A stretch of 64,000 nt of DNA from NCBI RefSeq assembly GCF_047663525.1, contig NC_092621.1:10885001-10949000 (forward strand), written 5' to 3'. The position numbers and the translations under genes were made by a program. The stretch is from Anas platyrhynchos (lineage: Eukaryota; Chordata; Aves; Anseriformes; Anatidae). Under the pieces are notes generated by a model. The model saw nothing but the letters and a program-made list of their open reading frames with translations, did not search any database and had not been told where the DNA came from. This document shows positions 35,101 to 64,000 of this stretch, piece after piece (the stretch's first letter is position 1; every line of letters starts with the position of its first letter).

Positions 35101-38100
35101 GAGATGTACTAGGACTAATACTAGTACAGAGAATTGTGATTCTAAGACAGAGAATTGTGATTATGTTTTCCATTAGCTGGAGTAAAATGGGTGTGTTTGG
35201 GAAGGGGGGAGGGAAAGGGAGGGTGTCAGGCAACTGGGTGTTGCTAGTTTTGAGCCAGCTCAACAACTTCACTTTTGCAGGAACAAACTAACTTTTGCAG
35301 AACTTTGAAGATTGCATCCTATTACTAGGATGGAAGACATGAAAAGACAAAATGCAGGGAAAAGGGGTTTGGAGTTTGGGAGTCAGGTATCACTGAGGTC
35401 TGCTGCTCCCAATGTAAGGAGACCCTGCTCTTCTTGCTGCCTTCCGTATGTAGGGTGAAAACTATTTTAACTAGAATCACCTTTTAACATAGCACACTGT
35501 TCTGCCATCTCTAGCTTCCCTGCCCTTCTTTCTCAAGAATTTTCTAAATTACGTGTCCTGAAAGTGGATCCATATCACAAGACTTCCAGGACAGTTCTGC
35601 TCAATCTGTATGCTAATTTGATCACAGTTTACTTAGTCTGAGGGAAACAGTTTCCAGTCCCACACTGCTGCCCCCTTCCTTTCATTTGTTTTTTAAATTT
35701 GAACTGATCCCTTCAGCTCACTTTCCACTCCCTCAGTTTCTTATTCAGATAAGAGGCATAGTTACTGTGGAGTAAGCTAAGCAGCAATTCACTTGCCTCT
35801 GTATTTTGTAGCTGTAGCATATTCAGATACGACAATCCATACTTATATTGTGCTGCTCTGTGAAATGTACTTACTAGCTCAGCTAGATGCTGTGGCACAA
35901 AAAAATGGCTGAGGTTTTCTGGGAAGTGTTTCCCAGACCAGGAGATACCATATTCTGGCTTTGAAATTTTTATAAATTATTTTGTTACTAGCAGGTGTCT
36001 TCATAACTCCCATGAGTTGATGGCCACCTTGTACAATAATCCTTGGGGTTAGAGGCATTGCTTTAATTACTCAATTTTGTGTAGGTGCCCTTTGCTTTTA
36101 TTACTGCCTACATCTAGGTTTTTCATTTTTTTTATTATCATTTTCCTGCTGATTTTTCTACCTTTTAATTAATTTAATTGCAGGTCATTTCATGGGTAGG
36201 TGACACTGAACCCTATTCTACAAGAGAAGGTTAATAAAGTTGTCCATTCAAGCCTTTTATTTAATACCTTATTTTGTCTGCTTTGCGTCTATCATTACAG
36301 TGATCTCCATTCTGTTATTTGTTTACTACAGAACTGTATATAGTTAGATGATCTTTGGAATGATTTTATCTTAATTAGCATGCACAAGCAAACAAAACTG
36401 GGGAAAATAATAAATGTTCAAAGTTTAGGTTAAATTCTGTTTTGCTGTTAATGACAAACAATTGGGTGACACAATTTAAGGCTGTTTACGGTATGCTTTC
36501 CGACATTTTATGCTAATTTAAAGGTATGCATACCATTTTGAAAACATGAGTTTGTTTTTTTTCCTCTTTGAACAGATCTGCATATAGTAGTATCCTCTTA
36601 ATTGACATACTAGCTTTATAAGAACTCGAGTCTGTTCCTCATATATTAAAAGTTTTGGGTGATCACTGCTTGTCATGGTTGCTGATGAGCAGGTTCCAGC
36701 TGACGCTCAGCTCCTTCTGGTGGCTGGAATGGATATAGAGCCTGGTAGCCTCAGGGTACTTCATTGTATTCTTTTTTGTAGTTTTACATCCTTTTTCTTG
36801 TGCCAAGGATTGTCTGGCAACTGTCTTTATTTTCCTTCCATGCTTAGGGCGCTGGTATATCCGAGAAGGCTGGCTTTTGGTGGTGCCTTCCAAGGGAAAA
36901 GAACTGAAGCGCAGGATGTTCTTCCTTTTTTCTGATATCTTCGTTGCAACAAAACCCTGCCACCCACTTCACCTGCTAAACTCGAACAAATTTGCATGCA
37001 CGGCTGTCTACCCACTTCACCAGTGTGAGGTGGATAAAGTGTTTGGCCACACACAGAGCCAGGGAGGGCTCCTCAGTGTAAGTATTCTTGGCAGCAGCAT
37101 CAGGGGGTCAGGCTTGCAAAGCAAGTCTCTAGCTGTCTCAGCAGCAGCAGGACTGAGACGACAAGTGGTGACAATGGTAAATGCAAAAAGCTCATCCTTT
37201 TTGGGTGATGTAGGCTGTCTTTTTTCCCTTTGGTGTGTGCCCTCCTGAGCACCGTGTACAGGCTGCTGCTTGTTCCACATAGGTCCCATGAGGAGGGTCT
37301 GATCAGACTCTGACATGCCCTCATCCAATAACATGTTTTGGGAATAGCCCTACAGCCACATGATGGGCAATACACAGCATTAGTGATCGTGGAATGTGAG
37401 AGAAAACTGAAGAACAGAGAAAGCAGAGAGATGGTATTATCACAACGGACATTGCTCATGCATCTAACTCCCTGGGGACTGCAGGGTCTCTGACTGGGAC
37501 TAATGCCATAGGTGGGTGTTTTAAGTTCAGGTCTTCCCAGGTTGCAGCACGTGGGGGGCTATTGGCTCACCCCTTGCAAGCCATGAAAAGGAACTCTTGG
37601 TTAAGGTGTGAATTTGCATTGGTGGTAGTGGAAGGACCTCTAGAGGCAGCTCGGAATAAGGCAGAAAACCGGATGGACAGCATACGCAGACTGGCATTGC
37701 CGACTTCCAAACTACCTTGTCAAGTCAAACCAAGCTGACATTTGTAGCTGGAAGTCTGGCACTTGCTCTGTACTGTCTGGACACTGGCTTCCCCCATTAT
37801 CAATGCTAAACTTCCCTAACTATTGGCAAAAAACGGCAGAAATCAGCATCCAGGAACAAGTACATTCTGTTTGTCTTTCAGCTTTCCTTCCCACACAAGA
37901 CGCTGTTGTTGATGTCCAGTGACCAGCAAGATGTTAATGACTGGTATCAGAGTCTCAAAGCTGCAGTCAGGTAGGCCTTTATCCTCCAGAGGTGGAGAGG
38001 AAGGAGGGGGTAGAGCAGTCATATGGACAATCATATGGACATGGGTATTCTAATCAGTTCTGAGTTTATAAGGCTGATAGAGAAGACCTGGCTGACAGCC

Positions 38101-38184
38101 AGGATGCAAGGGAATAATAACGGCCTTCATATATTAACAGTGTACTTTCCCTTCATTTTTCTCAACAGGCGTCTGAAAGCCTGA
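29170..38184 (+). CDS. ARHGEF39: Rho guanine nucleotide exchange factor 39 (DH-PH), nine coding exons
   Basis: A small cytosolic Rho-family GEF. Coding exons are 29170-29316, 29932-30026, 30435-30555, 31193-31311, 32917-32987, 33386-33514, 36848-37077, 37882-37970 and 38169-38184. All have GT-AG ends and matching phases, and together encode 338 residues; the human protein is about 335. The DH domain (about 22-220) starts [19 protein letters not shown] and carries the helix motif [12 protein letters not shown] (151-162). The PH domain (about 228-335) starts [14 protein letters not shown], has MFFLFSDIF, and ends with the invariant tryptophan in NDWYQSL (Trp325). The start ATG has a strong context (ACCACCATGA) just after a good acceptor (tttctgtttgccag, 29154), so a non-coding 5' exon is likely. 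No stops or frameshifts. Identity rests on close resemblance to remembered human ARHGEF39. Confidence 0.95.
33818..34510 (+). mobile_element. CR1 LINE, 5'-truncated, with reverse-transcriptase C-terminal remnant
   Basis: It lies in ARHGEF39 intron 6. The first part encodes remnants of the CR1 ORF2 C-terminus ([36 protein letters not shown]) in shifted frames. The rest matches the CR1 3' region ([20 protein letters not shown], then AACCTGGACTGGTGG). Frameshifts between the recognisable pieces show it is dead. The usual octamer tail is missing, so it is diverged or truncated at the 3' end. Confidence 0.88.
34511..36847. other. ARHGEF39 intron 6, remainder
   Basis: AT-rich sequence without recognisable exons. 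A 16-bp direct repeat (ACAGAGAATTGTGATT) occurs twice at about 35124-35161. Confidence 0.5.
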
Positions 38185-39248
38185 CCCATCTGAGAACAAA
38201 CTGGCAGGACAACCATCCGTCTTGATAGAAAGCTACATAATTTTAGGATGTGTTCAAGGACATAATAGTAGTAGAGTTGCATTTAGAGCGACTACACACC
38301 AAGCCTGTGAAATTATGCTTTGTCAGCTTACTGATATGGCAAAAAAATGTGTATATACATTCAGAATTTGTGTATTAAGAATCTATATTAAGCCTTTCCC
38401 CCAATTTAGCTTAGAAGCTTCTAGATTTCCCATACTTTTTCTCCTGATTGTTAACTTAAGGACAACTAGAAGAAAACTTGCTGTGCTTTCCTTTATTAAA
38501 TGTTTTTTTATCTACCCATCTTTCTAAATCAGCATTTTCACATTTGTGTATTTACCTTCTCTTACTTCAGGCTCATAAGTCCTTTGACCAGAGGGGGTGT
38601 TTTGGATTTTTGGTAACATAGGGATAACACAGTATTTCTGCTAGTGCTACAGGGCCACACAATCTTCCTCCCCTGACATATTTTAATCATTCATAGCCCT
38701 CAGTTTTCAACTAAAATAGTTTGTAAGTTATTGCCCTTCTTTCTCTAAGAAAATGGCAAGTGAGCAGATCAAGGGAAAACAGTTCAGTTCTTAAAATCCT
38801 ACTTCTGTTTCTCATCAATCCCACACAAAGAGTTATTCTACTGAATTAACTGAAATGAATTAATAGGTAACATACTCTGATGCTTGCCAAACAGGGTTCA
38901 CATTTCTAATCTGAATCCTAAGCGACTACACAAGTGAAACACTATCCTTTACCTTCAAAGTATGCAGTAACTTCATCACACCAAAACTGTATTGAAATGC
39001 CCAGGCAGCACCTCTGCTCCTAATGCGCTCTGGAAATTTGCAAAGGGCTATGGTCATCATTTTGGGGCATCAGATCACAGCTAATGTACTCAAGTTGTTT
39101 ATGAACAGGAAAGGCCACCTGACAGCAGCATGAGGCTATCATTCTTGAGAATTAAATACTGAAGCCTCAACACAGACTTTTAATAATGTGGAAGCTATGC
39201 AGCAACAGCACTTGGTTCATAGTGTCCGTTAAGGATAAAGTACCTGTT

Positions 39249-39346
39249 TGAACAAGACTTTAGGTCATCAACTACAAGGAGTGCAATATCAAAGTCATTA
39301 GAAATAAGAAATTGCACTCCTTGCAGTTGATGACCTATCATGTTCA
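39249..39346. ncRNA. Long near-perfect hairpin, candidate small-RNA precursor or structured UTR element
   Basis: Arms 39261-39287 and 39311-39337 are complementary over 27 bp with one exception, around a 23-nt loop. On the plus strand the exception is an A-C mismatch (39274/39324); on the minus strand it is a G-U pair. After a small internal loop, TGAACA (39249-39254) pairs with TGTTCA (39341-39346), giving a precursor-sized foldback of about 98 nt. I do not recognise the arm sequence as a known microRNA. It could equally be a small inverted-repeat element. Confidence 0.5.
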
Positions 39347-39805
39347 GTCTCTGGAAAGGTGTTTTTTTTTTCTTTTTCACTCATAAGCTCCAGCTACAAC
39401 TGTCAAGAACAAATCAGACAAAGCCAGCACTTTAAGTTTCATATCTGCTTTTGCATCATTCTCTTGAGAAGTTCTGCTGCTAACAATTTTTTGCTCTAAG
39501 AGCACAATACAGAGATTTCTTACAACTCTGTACCTGAGGGCTAAGGTGTCTTACTAAGCTCAAAAGTGACAATTTATTTCTGTCCATGTTGCCAACCTAA
39601 CAACACAAGTCTAATTGGTGCTGCTGCTTTTAAAACTTGTTTCAGTGGTACTATCCTAATTTGTATTCAGCTCTGCAGCAACAATACAACCAGGCTGCGT
39701 TTCCACTGTATTTGCAGCCCTGAAGGTCTGCACACTGGCTTCTAGAGGACACTTCAGTTCTATCACAGCGGAGACACTATCCCAGTGTGTAGGAACAGAA
39801 GATGT

Positions 39806-39811
39806 AATAAA
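39806..39811 (+). promoter_or_regulatory. ARHGEF39: Polyadenylation signal, ARHGEF39
   Basis: AATAAA, 1.6 kb after the ARHGEF39 stop codon. Confidence 0.6.
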
Positions 39812-39886
39812 CTCAGTTTTGGGGGAAGATTAACGCATGTACAGAGCAATATAATTCAAACAGAAGCAAAGTCACTTTCTAAACAG

Positions 39887-39892
39887 TTTATT
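39887..39892 (-). promoter_or_regulatory. MRPL17: Polyadenylation signal, MRPL17
   Basis: AATAAA on the minus strand, 210 bp after the MRPL17 stop codon; the first such signal downstream of the gene. Confidence 0.7.
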
Positions 39893-40101
39893 TACACAGC
39901 AAGTATCAACCATTAGGGCTCCCAGCTTGATTTCCTTCCCTTGCTGAGTATGAAAGCACAGGAAGGGGCAAGTAAACCTCCAGCTTGTGCTGCTGTTGTG
40001 ACAATTTAAGGCTCGGAATAACCCCTGCAACCTCTTGGGACATCTTCTGCTCCAGTGTGTGTGTGTGTGTAGGGGGTGCCACTCAGGGCACAGCGTGCTG
40101 C

Positions 40102-40932
40102 CTACAGCGGCGTGCCCTCGGGCAGCTGGGGGGCTGCCTGCCTCCGGCTGTCCTCCCTGTAGCCCTTCAGCAGCTGGTTGAGCAGTGTCTTGTCGCTGTC
40201 GCGGCGCGGGCGGACGAGCGGCGGGTAGGGGTTCCCCTTCAGCTCGATGACTGCCATCTTGGCGCGGTCCGTGCTGTCGCGGTTGGGGATTTGCAGCAGG
40301 CGGGTGTAGCTGCCGGGGTGAGGCTGGAAGCGGGGCGCCAGCACCTTGAACAGCTTGTGGATCAGGTCCTTCTCCTGCGGGGCGGCACGGTCAGCTCTGG
40401 GACTGAGAGGGGGACAAAAGGGAGCGGGAGGGGGACACAAAAAGGGAGCGGGGAGGGCACGAAGGGGATGAGGGGCACGAGGAGGGGAAGGGGATGAAGG
40501 GAAGGGAAGGGGATGGAGGGAGGGGAAGGGGATGGAGGGAGGGGAAGGGGATGGAGGGAGGGGAAGGGGATGGAGGGAGGGGAAGGGGATGAAGGGGGGT
40601 GCCTACCGTCAGCCAGAAATTCGCCATGCGCATAGCTCGCTCGTCAGTGTCCCCCCGCTTGGCGTAGTCGATGAGCTGAGGGGAAACAGCACCCGTTATC
40701 GCCTGATAACGCCCGGTGTGTGCCCCCCTCACCCCCCATCCCCGTCCCGTCCCCTCACCCTCTCGGCGTAGCCCCGCATCTCGTCGGCTCGCGCCCAGGG
40801 CGCCTCGAGCCGCTCGTGCCGCACCAGCGCCGTCACCAGGTTGCGCAGGAGGTCGAGGCGAGCCCGCGGGCTCGGCCCCAAGCGCCGGTACAGGCGCCCG
40901 TGGGAGATGGCGGCCGCCAGCGACAGCCGCAT
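40102..40932 (-). CDS. MRPL17: Mitochondrial large ribosomal subunit protein bL17m, three exons
   Basis: A structural protein of the mitochondrial 39S subunit, homologous to bacterial L17 at the exit-tunnel side. Exons 40759-40932, 40607-40675 and 40102-40374 have matching phases (58, 23 and 90 codons plus stop) and encode 171 residues; human MRPL17 is 175. The start [13 protein letters not shown] matches the family N-terminus, which contains the mitochondrial signal region. The L17 core is clear: [30 protein letters not shown], then [36 protein letters not shown] and [12 protein letters not shown]. Introns show it is not a processed copy. It is tail-to-tail with ARHGEF39. The first two exons are strongly GC-rich as part of a CpG island. 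Confidence 0.97.
40479..40599 (+). repeat. 19-bp G-rich minisatellite in the last MRPL17 intron
   Basis: Four near-identical copies of AGGGGAAGGGGATGGAGGG plus flanking degenerate copies. It fills about half of the 232-bp intron and stops 7 bp from the exon 2 donor. The minus-strand transcript is C/T-rich here. Confidence 0.95.
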
Positions 40933-41160
40933 CCCGCCCGCCTGCCCGCCCGACCCGTCGCGGCCCTCTGACGAGATGAACGCTGCGCGCCTGTAGGGGT
41001 AATGGCGTCCCTATAGGGGTGGGGGGGCTCTATGGGGCATGGCGGGAGTTGTAGTTCCGAGCACCCGCCGCCATTTTCAGTCTCCGCCTCTGAGGCAGCG
41101 CCCAGCCCAGGGGGTGGGCTCTGAGGAGGGGGGAAGAGGAGCTGGCGGGCGCCATGCTCC
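40680..41160 (-). promoter_or_regulatory. MRPL17: MRPL17 CpG-island promoter with ZNF143/THAP11 and YY1-type sites
   Basis: A CG-rich block over exon 1 and upstream. On the minus strand ACTACAACTCCCG (41043-41055) fits the ACTAYRNNNCCCR motif bound by ZNF143/THAP11, and AAAATGGCGGC (41067-41077) fits the YY1 consensus. Both lie 110-145 bp upstream of the start codon. The pair is typical of housekeeping and mitochondrial-protein promoters. Confidence 0.7.
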
Positions 41161-41378
41161 ACCTGGCGGTGCCTGTTTCCATCACAGGGCCGAGATGGGG
41201 CTCTGGGGGTTCAAAGCCTTCACGTTTATCCCGCTTTTTCCCCGTTTCCACACACACAAACCCACCGTGTCCTGTGGCACCTCATGCCCCCTCAGCCCTG
41301 CTCGTGCCTGGCTCTATGGGCCAGCTCCAAAACAAATCCTCAACTGCAGCTTAATTCCTCCCACTTGTTTCCTCACAG

Positions 41379-41540
41379 CATCACAGAATCGTCTAGGTTG
41401 GAAGAGACCTCCGAGATCACTGAGTCCAACTTCTGACCTAACACTAACCAGTCCTCCACTAACCCGTATCACTAAGCTCTACATCTGAACATCTTTTAAA
41501 GACCTCCAAGGATGGTGACTCAACCACTTCCCAGGGCAAA
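41379..41540 (-). mobile_element. CR1 LINE 3' fragment
   Basis: The plus strand reads CACAGAATCGTCTAGGTTGG, then AAGAGACCTCCGAGATCACTGAGTCCAAC-like sequence, the reverse complement of the CR1 3' end. It lies just upstream of MRPL17. Confidence 0.88.
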
Positions 41541-44500
41541 AAACAAAACACAAACAAAAAAACCAACACACCGTGTTTTCGTACGCAAGCGAAAGGATGT
41601 GTAACAAAAGCAACTACCAACAGCATAAGAAAAAATATCTTTGTTGTTGAGAATACATCATAAAATCACAATCATTTTATACATATTTTAGTATTTCATA
41701 TATAAATAAAATGGCCTGTATGGTTATTGGAATGTGTAATAGGAACAAACATATGGATTTTAACGTGAAATTAACAAATTCTTGGACCCCACCTCATCTT
41801 CCATTGCTTCTCTGGGGCTTAACATATTAACTCTGAAATACTTCTCGGAAGAACGCTCCTCAAGCTGTGATGCCAACAATAACTCCAGGGATTATTGTAA
41901 TTCCATTTACAATCACTTTTCCTACCCTTTTCCTGGTTTACCCTGACCATATAGCAATTTCTATGTGTCAGTATTTCAGCTTTGCAAGAAAGACTAATCC
42001 TGTATGTACCTGGCACAGTGCTGAAAAGAACATTTTCCAAGCTTTATGACTTTGTTAAACCTATTAACAACCAGTATTTTTCCATCACTACACACTCTTG
42101 CAAATGTTTCCATTAAATATATTTCCAATATTAATAAAATAACAAACTCTTTATTATCCTTCTGCTTATAACTTGATGTCTTAACATCAAAATAATATTT
42201 CTTTCTAATAAAATTATACATAGCATTTATATGAAACAACGTTGTCATGTGCATGAGCCTAGTAATGACTAGACGTGTAGATATTTCTACATTCTTATTT
42301 TGGATTCTTGGGTAGTTATTTTTGGAGCCACAGAATAATAAATAATTTACAAGGTAATGACTTCCCTCTCTCTGGTAACCAGGCTTAAAATTGGAAACGA
42401 CTCCTCTGGTCTGGCTTTATAAAACTTTGGGTATGCTGAAGAAAACATATTTTTTTTCTATCTGAATGTCTGTATGTATTTCTCTAGAAATTGTAGTGAA
42501 ACGTTTCTGATACAAAATGTTATGAAAGCTATCATACAATTAATGAGAAATAAAATTATAGAAGTCTACACAAAGATCTTAGCTGGATGCAGACAGAAGG
42601 CTGAACATTCCCAGATAGATGTGCTCAGAGGGGCTCTCCCTGCTGGAGGAATTTCTGTGTCTTGTGGGGTGGATTTGGCCTTACCCATGGTGTCCTCTCA
42701 CCAATGCTGGGACACAACCAACAGCACTGTGGAAAGAGGAGTGCGAAGCACAAGGAGAAATTCAAGGAGCTCTTTCACCTTTTTATGGAGGAAACATGAC
42801 TGCTGGAAAACAGCTCAGGGCTGTGAAAAAAACATGCAGACTCCAGAAAGGGAAGTTATTGAGCTCATCATTCAAAAAGGCATGTAAAAATGCACCCTAC
42901 TTTATGTTTGCAGGTCTGTAGGACAGCCTCCTGCACTCAGAGTGAGGCATGTATGTTATCTACTTTTCTGATCCACTCTCAGAAGTTCCCTAAAGACTTG
43001 TGCCAAGCAGGATATTGTTGCCTTTCCCTGAATTCAGTGGTCAAGCTTTCAGTGTAGAAACTTCTCATTTGTTAGTTGTGGGAAAGCAGAGCTTAGAACA
43101 CAAGTAAGTGCCTTTTTTTTAGAACCCATTTTCCTTGTGGACAGGGGGCAATAAAATGCAGTCTGTATGTAGGAAGCGAGTCGTTTAACTTATTATTTAG
43201 TGTCTGATGGTCCAAATAACTGCAGCTGCTAGTTCTGTTGTGGAAATCAACCTGATCCAGCAGGTCATGAGTGGTGGTGCTAAACGTAGCCAAGATTCAC
43301 ATAATTTGCAAGGATTACAAATACATAATTTGACAAATGTACTTATTGCATTTTCATGAACTATATCGTTTATACATAGTTGCCTGATTAAAAGTAAGAA
43401 AATAACACATACATGCCTCAGATTGCTGCCTTAGAGCTTTTTTTTTTTTTTTTTTTTTTTTTAATCTGCTCTGTATGAAACCATCCTTTCTTTGGCCACA
43501 AGTTCCTTCCCCAGGTCTCACTGATTTCCACTTTACTTCATTCACAAGATTACTTGGATCTGTAGCTGCTGGGTGAGCTCCTTCCAGAGGAGAAGCCCAA
43601 AGATCTTATGGTGAGAGCACTATCATTTTTTCTAAGCTTTACCAGTGACTTAGTCATTGCTTTGTAAATACTGATGTATGCGTAACGTGAAGAGGAATAA
43701 AGAACATTAGTGTTCTTAAAGCTAATGCCCTTGCTTGCGGCATAATGATAGTGAGGAGTTGGAAAACAATTACAAGAATTAACATATCCCCTTAAGATAA
43801 TGTACAAAAGATACAAAATGTCTAGACAGCCAACTGTTTATACAACATGACCTGTTCTGGTGGGGTAGGGATTACACCAACTATCTTTTGGCCCAGAGAA
43901 TATGGAAGGGGATCCAAACCTTTCCATATTATCTGAAAAGGGCCTGCTTATATTTTTACTGGTATTTATTCTACTAGAACATGCAAGCCATGAAAAACAT
44001 GGCAAAATATGATTTTCTTTGCATTTGTAACATAGATAGGACCCAGTACTGAACATATGGTAGAAACAGCAGCTACACAGGTACAACACTGCAGTTTTGT
44101 GCTTAATATACTCCTTTATCTTCTAAGCACAGCAAAGTCCTCAGCAGCTGTGGAAATCCAAGAAAAAAAGAAAAAAAAAAGGAAAAAAAAAGGAAAAAAA
44201 ATAAAAGTTAACATACATCATTTATGAGGTATGGTCTAACTTTGTGCATCCAATTTTCCAGTGTAAAAAAAAAAGGGTACTCCCTTTTATCCCTCTTCAG
44301 AAATACAGGATCCCATGTGCAGTACCTCACCTTAGCTATGCTCGTACCACTTGAAATGCTTTGTCATGAGCACTCCTGCACCTACCACTCCTCATATACC
44401 CAGCCAAATACACTGTAACTTCCGCATTCCAGTTCTGTGAATACCTTTTAGAAGTTCAGTAGATCCCCTCAAATCATTTCTAGATCAATAAGCAGTATCT

Positions 44501-45092
44501 TTATATCATTGCTTCATCATGTTTCTTGGCTTTTTTTTGTGCCAAAGTGGGGCATAACAGAAGGAGACAATTCACATAAAGCTGACCTCTGCTGTGAAAC
44601 AGAGATCCACTTTTCACACTCTCCTAAACCCGGGGACACTAGCTGGAGATTTAGGTTCCATGGTATTATTCATTTACATGTATAAAGTAACCGTGGACCT
44701 AGGTATCCATTTCTGATGTTTTTCAGGGATGATGTTCAGCTACTCTCCTACCCCTGCAAAATCTAGGTACTGGGTCATTTGGACACAGAACTGAAGGTAG
44801 GCAGATGAGATGCTGTGGTCTGCCCCATTAACAATCGTGTGCCTTAATCCTGCTAGCTCAATACACTAAGAAGGTTTTCCTGATAGTCTGGATAGAATGC
44901 ACAGTGCAGGCTTGACGGTATGGAATTACTGCAAGGAGGCCACCATGAACTGGGAAAGTTACAGTACAGGCAGCATGGTTGGGGAAAAGCAAAGAGAAAA
45001 CTGAGAAATAATATATATATATATATTTTACATTGTCAGTGCATTTTTATAGTGAAGAACTCTAAAGGGGGTCTATTTGTCAGTAGGCATAG
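41541..45092. other. Interval between MRPL17 and the CCBE1 stop codon
   Basis: No exon is recognised. The right part is probably CCBE1 3' UTR; minus-strand AATAAA candidates occur near 43965 and 42148. It holds a 25-nt T tract (43438-43462), an A-rich tract (44161-44210) and a TA repeat (45008-45027). A 137-codon open frame at 42474-42887 has no recognisable domain and looks like chance. Confidence 0.5.
43438..43462. repeat. 25-nt T homopolymer
   Basis: An uninterrupted T run; on the minus strand it is an A run that could cause internal oligo-dT priming in the possible CCBE1 3' UTR. Confidence 0.95.

Positions 45093-64000
<18,908 letters not shown>

Larger units (their letters stand above)
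38185..39830 (+). other. ARHGEF39: ARHGEF39 3' UTR (probable)
   Basis: No coding sequence. An AATAAA on the plus strand at 39806-39811 is the last good polyadenylation signal before the convergent MRPL17 gene; an earlier ATTAAA variant is near 38495. The long hairpin at 39249-39346 lies in this interval. The exact 3' end is inferred from signals only. Confidence 0.5.

Noticed and set aside
42474-42887. 137-codon plus-strand open frame between MRPL17 and CCBE1
   Set aside because: No recognisable domain, splice context or promoter; composition looks random.

Overview
The window is vertebrate nuclear DNA and almost certainly avian. Small exons with GT-AG introns assemble into vertebrate proteins, CpG-rich promoters are present, and the repeats are bird-type CR1 LINE fragments (ATTCTATGA-like 3' ends) plus an avian-type solo LTR. 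Human orthologues of two genes lie on 9p13 (ARHGEF39) and 18q21 (CCBE1). Both regions contribute to the avian Z, so a Z-linked locus is likely; I cannot fix the species.

Layout. (1) About 1.6-26.3 kb, minus strand: a 28-exon unconventional myosin (at least 1043 codons) with a complete motor, one IQ motif, a proline-rich linker and a C-terminal SH2 domain. I joined the exons by hand. Every splice phase agrees except for one ambiguous loop-2 junction, and the final short exon is unresolved. A solo LTR sits inside a CR1 copy in the intron after exon 15. (2) About 25.8-26.6 kb: a CpG island holding the myosin first exon and probably the divergent promoter of the next gene. (3) 29.17-38.18 kb, plus strand: ARHGEF39, a complete 338-residue DH-PH Rho exchange factor in nine coding exons, with a 5'-truncated CR1 in one intron and a long 3' UTR that contains a near-perfect 27-bp hairpin. 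(4) 40.10-40.93 kb, minus strand: MRPL17, a complete 171-residue mitochondrial ribosomal protein in three exons, tail-to-tail with ARHGEF39. Its last intron is mostly a 19-bp minisatellite and its promoter carries ZNF143- and YY1-type motifs. (5) 45.09-60.57 kb, minus strand: the last eight exons of CCBE1 (two EGF modules, a short helical linker, the collagen region and the C-terminal tail). The signal peptide and N-terminal cysteine module lie beyond the right edge.

The genes do not form a pathway: an actin motor with a phosphotyrosine-binding tail, a Rho-GTPase activator, a mitoribosome subunit and a secreted lymphangiogenic factor. The most notable item is the SH2-tailed myosin, an architecture absent from the human myosin set. 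Most of the remaining sequence is intron or intergenic DNA with CR1 fragments and simple repeats.
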